A program made the translations under genes and the position numbers. A stretch of DNA of 64,000 bases from Spinacia oleracea (taxonomy: Eukaryota > Streptophyta > Magnoliopsida > Caryophyllales > Amaranthaceae), in the NCBI RefSeq assembly GCF_020520425.1, contig NC_079489.1, forward strand, positions 19,864,001 to 19,928,000, read 5' to 3'. Positions 37,171 through 49,045 of this stretch are shown here, piece after piece. The notes beneath the pieces are model-generated. The model was not told where the DNA came from. It saw only the letters and a program-made list of their open reading frames with translations, and ran no database searches. How positions within the stretch are numbered: the stretch's first letter is position 1; the number at the start of each line of letters is the position of its first letter.

Positions 37171-37923
37171 GGGGGTGTTTGGTTAGGAGAGATTTGAGGG
37201 AAAAATAGCTTTTTGGGGTGAATTAGAGGTTTGACCGGCCTTTAGAAAAAGCTAATTGGGAGTGTTTGGTTAGGAGAGGATTGGAAGAGAGTTTCGGGGT
37301 GAAAAGGCTAATTTTGAAAAAGCTCAATATAGGAGCCTTTTGCAATTAGAGGTTTGAGAAAGTTGATGAAAATGACTATTTTGTCCTACTATTGCCTATA
37401 ATAACAACTACTATCAACCTTGGTACCCTACATATTTGTCTCCTAAAAACATTACTCACAATTTCTTTTTCATTTCACCCTATTTACTAGATTCGTTTTT
37501 TGTTGTAAATAAATAAATTATATTAGTACTTTGAAGCAATTGAAGTATATTGCAATCATGCTTAAAATTTCATTAGTAATATTTCTCTATTTGAAAAATA
37601 TATATTATTAAAAAATTTAATTAAGAATAATTTTTTTTTAAAAATACATTTATTTTATTTAGTCAATGTTTATTAGAAAATTATAAAGAGAAAAAAATTA
37701 ACACAATTACATATTTGTCTAATATTAATAAGAAACAAAGTATGTCAATGTCCTTAATGGTCATTTTACATATTAAACAGCTAACAGCTATACGCTAATT
37801 TACCAAACACTTTTACACAAACAGCTAATGCAACCAGCTAGTCAAATCAGCTAATTCAAACAACTAACCGCTAACAACTAGTCAAACCAGCTATCAACTA
37901 ACAGCTCCTAACCAAACAGGGCC
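37171..37923. mobile_element. Tourist/PIF-Harbinger-like MITE, 753 bp
   Basis: Terminal repeats GGGGGTGTTTGGTTAGGAG and (right end, reverse complement) GGCCCTGTTTGGTTAGGAG, with TTA at 37168-37170 and 37924-37926. TTA duplications and GGCCCTGTTTGG-type ends are typical of PIF/Harbinger-derived elements. Confidence 0.8.
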
Positions 37924-37926
37924 TTA

Positions 37927-38325
37927 GGGCGTGTTCGGCGGTAGCTTTTGAGGTAGCGGGTAGCATTTTGACCTAATCAAAATGCTACTTGTAAAATTTG
38001 TGAGTGTTTGGCAAGGTAGCGGTTTAGGTAGCGGTTAGCGGTAGAGGTAGCGTTTGGGTAGCGTTTGTCAAACGTTAAAATTAGTAGCTTTTAAGGTAGC
38101 GAGTAGCTTTTGACAAATTTATAATAAAGTTTTAAAAAATATTATATCTTTTATTTGATTTTAAAATATCAACCGCTACTTTTACCAAACACACATATCA
38201 ATTAGCCGCTAATTTGACAGCTAACCGTTACCCGTTACCATTCACCGCTACCCGCTACTCGAACCGTTACCCGCTACTCAACCACTACCCGCTACCCGCT
38301 ACCGCTAATTTTACCGAACAGGGCC
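37927..38325. mobile_element. Tourist/PIF-Harbinger-like MITE, 399 bp, abutting the previous one
   Basis: Terminal repeats GGGCGTGTTCGGCGGTAG and GGCCCTGTTCGGTAAAATTA (right end reversed), flanked by TTA at 37924-37926 and 38326-38328. It contains many GGTAGCGGGTAGC and GCTACCCGCTACC words. The left TTA is shared with the preceding MITE. A broken relative is at 16377. Confidence 0.8.
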
Positions 38326-38328
38326 TTA

Positions 38329-38616
38329 GACTTCCAACCAACCTACATATATTTCCCTAAAAAAAGAAAAAGAAAAAGAAAAAGAAAAATAGAACCACCC
38401 TATATATTCCCAGTTTGATTGATTAGGTGAGGAAAGGCATGAAACATCGCAAACATAGCACAAGCACAACAGGGTCAACAGCTCGAAGCACGCCGCTGAA
38501 GTTGCGCAGCCTGCTATAAAGCTTCTCGCACATTTGTTCCACTCCCACGCACTTACCAATCCGAACAAACTCACTTACCGAACTCTGAACAAAATCACCC
38601 AAATTCACCCATTTCA
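38329..38616 (+). promoter_or_regulatory. Proximal promoter and leader of lumazine synthase
   Basis: Only about 290 bp separate the MITE above from the start codon. The stretch contains an AAAAAG hexamer run (about 38356-38389) and a TATATATT at about 38401-38408 that could act as the core promoter. Confidence 0.4.
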
Positions 38617-41600
38617 ATGGCTTCATTTGCAGCTTCTCAAACTTGTTTCCTGACAACAAACCCCACTTGTTTAAAACCCAATTCCCCTCAAAAATCTTCC
38701 ACATTTCTTCCATTTTCTGCCCCTCTTTCTTCCTCGTCATCTTTCCCTGGTTTGTAATTTTGCATTTTTTTTTGGAAGTTCTGTTCAGAAATTTGTTAAA
38801 ATTTAAAGGGTGGTTTTAACTTTTGTAAATTTTGTGATTTCAGGTTGTGGGTTGGTTCATGTTGCATCAAACAAGAAAAATCGTGCTTCGTTTGTAGTGA
38901 CCAATGCTGTTAGGGAGCTTGAAGGTTATGTCACTAAAGCCCAGAGTTTCAGATTTGCCATTGTTAGTTCCTTCTCTCTCTTTTTCTTATCGTAAATTAT
39001 TTTAATTTGTTATGTTTAGTGTAATTTGTTCATATTGAAGTGGAAATTCGATGGAAATGATACAAATACGAATGTACATTGATGTGGATTTAGAAAATTT
39101 GCCAGTTGAATGAAAAGTATTGGGATTCAGTTTGATATTTAGAATAAGGGGATTTTTATTTAAGATATCGTTGGTATTGATGTATTATTTCAAACAATGT
39201 TATATGCAATGATGCTATTATTATATTGACGAGGATGAAGATTTTGGAAACAACATATATTTCAGAATTGGGCTACAGAATTTAGTATAGGTGGGTAATA
39301 AGATAGAGAGATAAGGGTTACTCTACAAATAAATTACACCAAGAGTGGGGTGGGACTTGGGTGTGGGGAGGGGGGCTTGGGTTACTTGTATTGAAGTAAT
39401 GCAGTTGGTAGCTTTAAGGCAGATGAAGGGGAACTGTGAATTAGTTTCAAGGTTTTAGAGTGATTTAGAAAGTATTCAATGTTGAGGGAGATGACTTCTA
39501 TCTGATGGATCTTAAAGATTGAACAAAGTGTTTGCAAACTGTGGGATTTCGGGATTTGTGATCTTTATTCTCTTTCTGTCAACTAATGCTTGTAGATGAG
39601 AGTTCAAGGATATTAAATGGAAGTTGTGGCATTGTGTACGTGCACTCTATTTGTGTGCCAGGGTGATTGATAACAGATAAGTTTAAGAAAAAATATAAGT
39701 TAAAAGAGCAAGCTATATAGTATATACCTAGTACAAGTGCAATCTGATTATTTATTTATTTGAAGAAGATTATATGTTAAGTGAACCGTTGTTCTTTGCT
39801 GTGGAAATCGTGGTGGATGTACTAAATGCTGTAACTTTTGTAAAGAAACAAGACTCTTAATAAAGCTTAGTGGTAGACTACTAGACTAACAATAACTTCT
39901 TGGAAGCTGCAGTAGTGAGTCAGTGAGCTAGTGATCTACAGTATATTTGTATGATTCTAACAATATCCAAATTTGATAATGTGGCTGTTTAATCTTCTGA
40001 ATGAAAGCTTTACCAGAATAAGGGAGTAACCTAGGTTCTAGAATTAGTTCCCTGTAATAGGCGCCTCAACATTGATCCCTCTTTTTTTCCCTTCATGTTT
40101 TAGTGAATTGTCATTCATGATTTGTTTACATGATCATCATTGCTGGAAGAATATTACCAGTTATGAGAATATCAATTCATCATGCATGATTAGCAATTGC
40201 ATGGCCATAGTTCTTTGGGGCATAATAGAAGATGATAGGTGTTTGTTTGCATCACTAATTATCTCTATTTTCTTCTTTTATTAAGGTTGTGGCTAGGTTC
40301 AACGAATTTGTGACAAGACGACTAATGGAAGGAGCTCTTGACACTTTCAAGAAATACTCTGTCAATGAAGATATTGATGTATGTGGTAACATTGATCACC
40401 AAGGATTCTATTAAGATTGATATTTTGTAATCATCCTTTTCTTTCCATGACAGGTTGTTTGGGTTCCTGGTGCTTATGAGCTAGGTGTTACTGCACAAGC
40501 ACTTGGGAAATCAGGAAAATATCATGCTATTGTTTGTCTTGGAGCTGTGGTAGGTCCTTGATACTAGAATTTCACTTCATTGCTTTTCTTTTGTCAAGAC
40601 CACGGAACACTGTCCTTCCTGAACTGATCTAGGGTATTTCGCATGAATTTTAATCAAGAAAATTGTGACTTTCATTGAGTGCCATTTAGAGATTGGTCAC
40701 ATTTACTTAATTCTTCTGTTGAATATGTTTTATACATGTGGTTTCCAGCATGCATTGGACTCCTATACAAACTATTGTCCACTTTTGTAATGCTTCTTTT
40801 AATTTGATCTGGTACCTTAAAAGTGAGGTGTCAAGGCCGAATCAAATTTTCAAATTTGTTATGATTAAAAAAATGGCTGTAATGGGGTCTTATTGGACAT
40901 TCTGCTTTATGTGCAATTGTTCTGATGCCCTTTTCATATCCTTTGTATGCCTCATGCCAATAGCTCATTTCATTCAGTTTATGTAGAGTTTTTTTCCCTC
41001 TTATTGGAACCATATCTAAACTTTTATTGAGTTAATATTGCTCTATTCCTTGGTGGCACCTTTAGGTAAAAGGTGATACTTCACACTATGATGCTGTCGT
41101 TAATTCTGCTTCCTCTGGAGTACTGTCAGCTGGATTAAATTCAGGTAGAGCATCTTAGTCCATATGTTAGTAACACACTATTTGTTGGATATTGGCAAAT
41201 TTATATTTTTACTTGCAGTGCAATTTTCACTATTTCATTTCCCCATTCAGGTGTTAGAAGTTCATTATAATTCATAACTTAACGTTCGTCATGTTTACTG
41301 CATATTTTTTCATAAGGACAATTATGATTTAGTTGTTCTGCTGCAGGAGTACCTTGTGTCTTTGGTGTCCTTACCTGTGATAACATGGATCAGGTACTCT
41401 ATCTCCCCCCTCTCACTTCAACATACGGATATACCATCAGAATACTGTATCTTATGCTCATTGATTACATTTATTACTTCTTTGTTGCCTGAATATATGA
41501 TTTTGCGAACCTTAATACAGCGAATTGATCAATTTGTCTCTTTATAAGTAATATGTTGTTGGATAATAAATCATTTTTACCTTGAACCCCTTATGGTTTC

Positions 41601-42681
41601 TGCCATAGGCCCACCAATGAAGATATGTTGTTTGACCTGAAATTCGCGTTAAGCTTTGCTTCCTGTGTAATTTATGTTTATTTTCTTCATCATATTTGCA
41701 GGCCATAAATCGAGCTGGCGGGAAAGCGGGTAATAAAGGAGCCGAGTCAGCGCTAACAGCTGTAAGTTTTTACCTTAATCATTTTGATGGCCTGATATTT
41801 ATCCAGAGTCCTATTTTCATGTTCTCTAATCTCCTGATTCCTGATGTAAAATTTGGAATTTGGTCTGTTTTGCCACTAGAAGGAGAAGGGGGGGAGTGTA
41901 GGTTTCTTGGCGTAGGGGAGGACACGTTTACTGCATTACTTCTGCCACATATGATAAAAATATTGACATGTTGATAGAAATCCGAAGACAGTGATGCAAT
42001 TTGGATGACTAACATGTTGGCTTATAATATTATTATCCAGTGAATGACCATATAGTTTCGGAGATGCATGACTTTGTATCTCGCTTGTAGAAATCGATGA
42101 CTTTATTTATTAGAAATGACGATAACTTGAGCACCATCGAAAGATAGCAAGTCGGAAAAGTGCCTTCTTGGATCTTTACAAGTTGAGAATCATCATTTTG
42201 GATCTGTGCGGATTTGACAGTTCAATTTTTTTTCAATGTACGGTAAAAGTTGGTTTGCGTTTCTCAGCAACAAGTTATATACTCCCTATGTTGGCAGAAA
42301 AATAGTCACATTGCCTAACACCTCATAAAGTAGGCAAATGGCAATTTAACTCAAAGATTCTTTATAATAGTCGGACCATTCCTATACTTTTCCCTAGCTA
42401 ATGACAATTAAGGGTATGGGTATGGTATAATGATGTAAAATCAATCACAAACCATTATGAGTACTATTTTAGGAAATGTGACCAATTTTCTAGATATCTG
42501 AGTATAGTATATGTGACTGTTTAATGGACCGAGAAGGCACGCTGTATTTATAGGTCTACAAGATGGTGCTAGTGTGCTACTGCTTCCTGCATTTCAGTTC
42601 TTTTATGTTCTTCTCATGACCACCTTCATTTTTTGGCAGATTGAAATGGCTTCGCTTTTCGAACATCATTTGAAGGCCTAA
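38617..42681 (+). CDS. 6,7-dimethyl-8-ribityllumazine synthase, chloroplastic, 8 exons, 222 aa
   Basis: This enzyme condenses 3,4-dihydroxy-2-butanone 4-phosphate with 5-amino-6-ribitylaminouracil, the penultimate step of riboflavin synthesis, in plastids. Exons: 38617-38749, 38844-38962, 40286-40378, 40454-40549, 41066-41144, 41347-41393, 41702-41761, 42640-42681. All introns are GT-AG and the frame is continuous for 669 nt. The N-terminus is Ser/Thr/Pro-rich ([16 protein letters not shown]), as expected of a chloroplast transit peptide of roughly 65 residues. The core begins near [18 protein letters not shown]. Active-site landmarks are [38 protein letters not shown] (the phosphate and substrate loop with its catalytic His) and [10 protein letters not shown]. 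It ends EHHLKA. The mature protein is as I remember spinach lumazine synthase, which forms a 60-subunit icosahedral shell. I see no defect. Confidence 0.97.
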
Positions 42682-43905
42682 CTTCAGTCTGATTGAAGTA
42701 AAAGGTAGTCCCCCTGTTCATTGAGCACTTCAAGATTGCCTAATTTTCTGAGAATGAGCATGGGGAAAGAAAGAGGGAGGGGGTTTCAGGAACTGAGAGT
42801 ATAACCTTTCGTTGTAAGATGAAACTTATTTCTCCCCTGATCAAAGATGAATTCTTGGGCTGTTTTTTCCCCTTCCTTTTGTTTTTATTTTGGTAATTTT
42901 GTTGGAATAAATTCTTGGTAAGTTGTGAACAAGGAGCTTTGGTGCCTGAGAATACCTGTGCATTTTATTCTCCCTGCAAGTGGATCTGCTTGTCAATGAG
43001 AATACCAAGACATCTTTCCAAATGTAATCTTTTGATTTGTACCAGTTTTCATTTTCGAGTCATTTGTATTTTTGACAGTCTTGAAAGTAAGATATCAGTT
43101 GAACAGACATACAAATGTAACCCCGCTTTATAAATCGTTTATAAAATGTGTTGATTTGAGTAAGAAACATGAGTCATGACAACTGAAGTGAATTTTATAT
43201 TGAAGATTCAGAGTATATTATGCTTGAACTGTTTTCTAATGCAATGCCAATGTCTCTGAAGACAATACGTCTCGTTAAATGCTGAGTATGCCTATCTTCA
43301 TTACCACTCCAGCTCGAAATCTTAAAGAAATAAAAATTTCAAGCTTCACTTTAAAATTTGTAATTTTTTTTTTGGCAAGAGTAAGATAGTATTTTCCCCG
43401 CATTCAGCATGTATTGTTTCCTTGTGCACAAATAGCATAGGCATAGTATTATATGACCAAGATATCTCCATTGGTTCTCTGAGATTCCTTGACAGAAGAA
43501 TTTGGCTTAAGATATTCAGTAAAACAAAGCCAGTGTGCATCAAGAAGAATAAAGCAGCCAAAAGCAAGGAAGAAGAAAGTGACAAGTCATTATGAGAAGC
43601 TTCGAATCGAAGTTAAATCAAAGTTCCTTAATACAAATTATGAAATTCTCTTCAAACAGACTTGCAGACAAGGCCCATCCAGTTAAGAAATGTCAGCTGT
43701 TTTTTTGTACCATAAAAAAATCATATGATTATGCTGTAATAAACCATGCTGCAGCAGCCATGAGGAAGAAACCTAAATATTCCTCCTGTCTATACCTTCT
43801 TCCTTGATTTTAATGCAACTGTTAAATATAATACATGGCTCGCAAAGTCGAAAACTATACATTACTTTGTTATAACAAAGCCAGTAATAATATTTGTCTT
43901 TTGTA
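42682..43905. other. Intergenic between lumazine synthase and APS2-like gene
   Basis: This contains the 3' UTR of lumazine synthase and the promoter of the next gene, both on the plus strand. I see no other gene; a minus-strand frame near 43346-43585 has no recognisable product. Confidence 0.5.
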
Positions 43906-46900
43906 ATGGGGACATTGCAACTAACCTCAATAGTTCCTACAAATATCAAACACCAAGTTCTCAGGTCGCGTCACAATGAGATCAAAACTAACAAGTTTCT
44001 GTTATCAGTTTCTTCAAGTTTGTCCATGCCAAATTTTCAGCAGGCAGATCAAATCCTTCCATTTTCACCTCAAGAAAATCAGGTATACACGAAGTAATGT
44101 TATTTTGAAAGTGTTTGACTTACTACATCTTATAATGTTTGGGTTGGTTTTTGACTTAATCTAGGGAAATTGTGCATGTAAGAATGTTGCAGCAATATTA
44201 TTTGGAAATGGATCAGACTGCAAGTTATTTCCATTGATGAGAAGACGGTCAGCTGGTGCAATTCCACTAGGAGCAAAATACAGACTGATAGATGCTGTTG
44301 TTAGCAACTGTATTAACAGCAATATAACCAAGATGTTTGCTCTGACACAGTTTAACTCTACTTCTCTCAATTCCCACCTTACAAGAACTTATTCAAACGT
44401 GGGTCTTGGAAGAGAGGAGTTTCTTCAAGTCATTGCTGCATGTCAAAGCCCTGGAAATCTGAACTGGTTTCAGGTCAGTAACCATTTTATGTAAAAAGTC
44501 TTTCCAAGCAAACTGTTAGTGATTTTCTAAGTCATTCAGAGTCAGATACTATGTCTGACACGGGTATTTGTCCAAGAATAATTTCTATGTTTTTTATCCT
44601 AATACAGTCAGCGTCCATACCATGTCGCTCTGTCAGAGATTCAACATGGGCACTTGAGGAGAAATGAAGAGTCCGGGAACATGTTTATTGGTGTTTAATA
44701 CTTCATTTCTTGCTTGTAAATGGCAGGGAAATGCTGATGCTGTTAGGAGATTTTTGTGGATGCTAGAAGAGTGCCCTGCCACGGAGTTTCTAATCCTCCC
44801 TGGTTACCATCTGTATAGAATGGATTACCAGGAAATTCTACAGCTCCACCATGAAACTCGAGCTGATATAACTATTTCAGCTATAAGATCAGAGGAAAGA
44901 CATGATAAAGGTTTCGGAATTTTGAAAGTGAATTCAGATAATAAAGTAATTGGACTATTTGAAAAAGATAATACTGCATTTCCTTTGGTGAGCTGTTGGA
45001 CTATTATTTCATCATTCAGAAGTTAAAAGAGTATTTCTTCAGACTGAACTTTTTTCTGAAACAGAATCAGGTGGGTAGGTTAGAAATTTCTGAAGAGAAT
45101 AACTGTATAACGTATGCTAGCATGGGCATCTATGTCATTAGCAAAGAGGTAATGGTGAAGATTCTGAGAGAAGACTTTCCATGGGCAAATGACTTCAGGA
45201 GTGAAGTAATTCCCGGTGCTATATCATTAGGGATGAAGGTATGAAGATATATTATTGTTTGTTGTTAAAATCTACAAAATTATCTAAAATGTGTTTACTT
45301 AGATCGCGTTATTCATGAATTCTTAAACCAGGAAACCTCATGTTCATATAAAGTTTGAAGCATACATTCATTGTTTATTTGATGAAAAATACACCACAGA
45401 ACACTGTTGTTAATAGTTATGTCTTCTAACTGTAAGCATATTTGCTCCTTCAAGCAAAAGTTATTGCACTGCTGGATTTTCGGTTTCATTATATTCACGT
45501 GAAACTATCTGCATGAATAGCTAGTTTTGTTTCTAGGTAATTAATTCTGATTACTTACAGATTTCAATGTTTGAAAATGTAATTTGTCGAAAAAGATGGT
45601 GTAAATGTACAATTTGCTGAAAAAGTTACCCTTTTGTTCTTTTGGGCAAAGCCAGGTTCAAGCATATGTATTTGACGGATATTGGGAAAACATGCAAAGC
45701 ATAAAGGGGTTCTATCAAGCCAGCATGGAAAGCACAAAGACAACAGACATAAAATTCGAGTCAGTAAAAGTCACTCAAAGAAAATAGATACTCCATACAC
45801 ATATACCTTAAAGAAATACGGAGCATACATTCTCCCTCTTTTTTCCTCTTTAATTTTTCACTCTCCTAACTTCTTTGCGCAAAAGACATTTAAGGGACGG
45901 AGGGAGTAAATCAGTACATGTATTGAAAATCATATTTGTCTCATGAAATCTGTGATGCGAAATTAACCCTTTTTGTAACAGTTTTTGTGATAGAGACTCT
46001 CCTCTCTACACTTTGCCTCGGCGTCTCCCTCCTACAAGAATAACTGATGCTGTGATAACTGACAGTGCCATAGGAGATGGTTGCCTCCTCAATGTAAGAA
46101 TTCAACATCTTAGCTAACTTGTTTTGGTTATTCTTATCTGAATAACACAACTCTGAGGTCTATAAAACTATAAAAGTTATCCATAAAAAAGGCACATAAA
46201 GCAAAATAAATTTCAAAGACTCCTAAAAAATGAGTCCCCCTTTGTTGAATGAAGATCAAATATAGTGAAGTCTTACTAATTAGTGGATGATTTCTTGTTT
46301 TGTGTTTTTCCAAGAGCAGAGGTGCAGGATCAAAAGCTCAGTGATAGGTATTGGGACAAGAATTGACGATGCAGTTGTGATTGAAGATTCAATTTTAATG
46401 GGTTCTGATATTTACCAAGTAAGGCATCTAATATGATTAACTGCTCCTTAAGTTATCTACTGTCAGTCGCAACAAAAGATCATACCAAGTGTCAAGTTCC
46501 TAACCATGTTAGTGTCGAGGATCTGATACGGATACTATATACCAAGTATTGTGCTAGACTCCTGATATTCACACTGTTTTATATTTTCTGCTTTAGTACA
46601 TGCAGCTTTTCGCTTAATCTCTTTCAGCTGTGTAGTTATTATTGCTGCTCACAACGTACATACAAATGATCTGCAAAGTAGAATAGTACTGGCATAACCT
46701 TTGATGAAAGAGTATTTAATTGTTGTTAACTTATTTGGTACTTAATAAACAGGAAGATTTGATGCAGAACATGGAAACGGAAACATCAGAGATTCCGATT
46801 GGAATTGGACAAGGATCGTTGATACGAAATGCTATAATAGACAAGAATGCAAGAATTGGCAAAAGAGTCATGGTAAAAGATGCTGAAAAGTAATAGTACT

Positions 46901-47073
46901 TGGTATCACGTACGCTTTAGTTTATCACTGAAGTACGTAGTGAATGTTTGCAGATTATAAACAAGGATAAGATTCAGGAGGGAAACAGAGAAGACGATGG
47001 ATATGTGATTCGCGATGGAATAGTGATCGTAACTAGGAGCGCAATCGTCCCTGATGGCACCGTCTTATTATAG
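43906..47073 (+). CDS. APS2: APS2-type ADP-glucose pyrophosphorylase small-subunit-like protein, probably inactive, 9 exons, 491 aa
   Basis: The family makes ADP-glucose for starch in plastids. Exons: 43906-44082, 44165-44473, 44727-44987, 45065-45238, 45656-45759, 45982-46093, 46320-46418, 46753-46872, 46954-47073; all join in frame (1476 nt). The first ATG giving MGTLQLTS was used; the frame extends upstream without ATG. The nucleotidyltransferase domain covers about residues 60-340 and a left-handed beta-helix covers the C-terminus (IGDGCLLN, SVIGIGTRI, IIDKNARIG). Two key sites are damaged: the G-G-G-x-G-T-R-L loop reads FGNGSDCKLFPL, and the catalytic G-D-H-L-Y reads GYHLYRMDY, replacing the aspartate by tyrosine. 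Arabidopsis APS2 has the same kind of loss and shares FALTQFNSTSLNSHL-like and NREDDGYVIRDGI-like blocks. The frame is otherwise intact, so this looks like a conserved catalytically dead paralogue, not a decaying gene. The start of exon 4 could be 6 bases later (45071). Confidence 0.9.
45800..45910. mobile_element. Fragment of Stowaway-like MITE in APS2 intron 5
   Basis: Ends resemble ATACGGAGCATACATTCTCC and AAGGGACGGAGGGAG next to TA. Short and partial. Confidence 0.4.
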
Positions 47074-47525
47074 AGATTGAGCAGAAATAACAAGATACAT
47101 AATTATTGTACTATACATGAAAATCCCAGAAGGAATGCAAGGTGATCTTGATCCATGTATGGACTGAACTACTGATAGATGTTGACATGAATTTATATGC
47201 TACTAATATATGCTACAAATGGGTGCCCCTAATATTAATAATCTGCATACACTGATACTCTACACATTACAACATAGAGGCCGGCCGTTGATTCTAACTT
47301 GAAAGTTGAACCATTCAAAATATAGTAAACTAAACTAGGAACAACTTTAACCAACGGATGGATATAGAAGGTAGGATGATCCAATGATTTTTAAGATTGA
47401 GGGACTACCACTAGGGCACTAGCTAAGTATATTCATAAAAATAAATACAGATCACATAAAAAAGTTATCTCGAAATAAAAATCAGGCATGGAACAAATGG
47501 GACTGAACCATTAGTAAGAGTATAA
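47074..47525. other. 3' flank of APS2-like gene, no feature recognised
   Basis: It presumably holds the APS2 3' UTR and polyadenylation site (several AATAAT and AATATTAATAA-like words). No gene. Confidence 0.4.
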
Positions 47526-47527
47526 TA

Positions 47528-47687
47528 CTTCCCCTGTTCTTTTTTAAATGACACAATTATTTAGGCACGTTTGCCAACGCACGATTTCAAACATTAATAT
47601 CTCCAATTATGGATAAGAATTTTTTTATAAAAGTTGATATTTAAAAAATATTTATTGAGATGAATCTAACAAGAAGAACGGAGGAAG
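47528..47687. mobile_element. Stowaway-like MITE, 160 bp
   Basis: Left end CTTCCCCTGTTCTTTTT, right end AGAAGAACGGAGGAAG, TA on both sides. It carries the GTTTGCCAACGCACGATTTC string common to a Stowaway family of Amaranthaceae as I remember it. Confidence 0.65.
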
Positions 47688-48104
47688 TAGTTGATAGAGA
47701 TAGAAATCTACTAGGATTTAATCTCTTAGGATATTTGTTATATATTAGAATTCTTAGTGTTCCTAATTATATTAGGACTCATATTATAATCCATATATTA
47801 AGACTCATAATTATATCCACTCCAATTCAAGAAATTTTCTAGTATCATAGCTTAGGTTATAGACATAGTTTCCACAAATTTATTTTTCTTGCTCTTGGCA
47901 AATTGGCACGCCAATCCAATCACTCATCTTCCGCTTCGTTTGTTCATTACGTGAACAATTGTATAAACTATTTCTCATAATTCTTTTTGGCAATTATACA
48001 CTAGTCTTGCCAATACTTTTATTTTTGTCCCAAAGATTTTGTCTTTTATCCCACAAACATAATCTCCTCAAGTTGACGTGTTATCAAAGACATAACCGAT
48101 TACA

Positions 48105-48774
48105 ATGGCCAAAGACGATAACGTTAATGATCCTCCCACTCGCACGACATCAACCGAGTTTCACCCTGTTCTAGGAGTAAACAACATCAAAAACGAGATC
48201 CCTCTCACTCTTGATCGTGAAAGGATACAATACTCCAACTTGGTGGAATTATTTGAATGTCATGCTCATGCTTTTAATATTATAGATCACATAGATCCAA
48301 AAACTCCCAGGCCAACCGATGTTTCTGACGATATGTTGAACCGTCTTGACTCGATTGTGAAACAATGGATTTGTGCTACTATTTCTTATGATCTCATGCA
48401 ATCATTTTTGTGCCGAGGAGATTCGGCACAACAAATCTGGAACAAGCTTAGAGGGATATTTCAAGATAATAAAAATTCAACGGCAGTTTGTCATGATAAT
48501 CAATTTACTACTTTGCATCTGAATAATTTTGCTGATGTTAATGCTTACTGCACACAATTAAAAGTTTTAGCAGATCAATTGACTAACGTCGACCAACCAG
48601 AGTTGGAACAAAATTAGTCTTACGTCTTGTTGCAGGTCTTGTTAATACTGATTTTGACGCTGTGGTGACTATGATTCAACAAACGGATCCTCTTCTCACT
48701 TTTGAGAATGCCTGTAATCGCCTCCTTGCTGAAGAACAACGACGATCTCATTACAATAGTGGTGCGCCTTCATA
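48105..48774 (+). pseudogene. Copia Gag (UBN2 type), frameshifted
   Basis: The ATG frame runs to a stop at 48617 and holds the gag landmarks LDRERIQYSNLVELFECHAH, ATISYDLMQSF and AQQIWNKLRGIF. After a one-base shift near 48600 the next frame continues LVLRLVAGLVNTDFDAVV to a stop at about 48774. The downstream Gly/Gln-rich tract (to 49045) is the former nucleocapsid end, again broken. Confidence 0.85.
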
Positions 48775-49045
48775 GCCAACCACCAACCATCCCCACCAGC
48801 AGGTGACATGGGTGGCCGTGGGCGCGGTCGCCGTAGGGGCCGGGAAAGAGGACGTGAAAGGGGTTCTGGTGGCAATGCTCAGCAGCAGGCCCAGGCGTCC
48901 AATCCAGCAGCCCAGCTCCCCCAACAACAGAATTGGGCCTGCCCAATTCAACAGCAGTGGCATGCACAACAAACTTGGGCCACAATCTCTTTTCCCTATC
49001 CACAACAAGCAGCTCAGTTTCAGCAAATTCAACACCCAATGTAGA

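Noticed and set aside
38423-38740. 105-codon minus-strand frame antisense to lumazine synthase exon 1
   Set aside because: A shadow of the Ser/Pro-rich transit-peptide coding strand; no family resemblance.
41696-41974. 92-codon frame in the lumazine synthase region
   Set aside because: Exon 7 of lumazine synthase read through into its intron.
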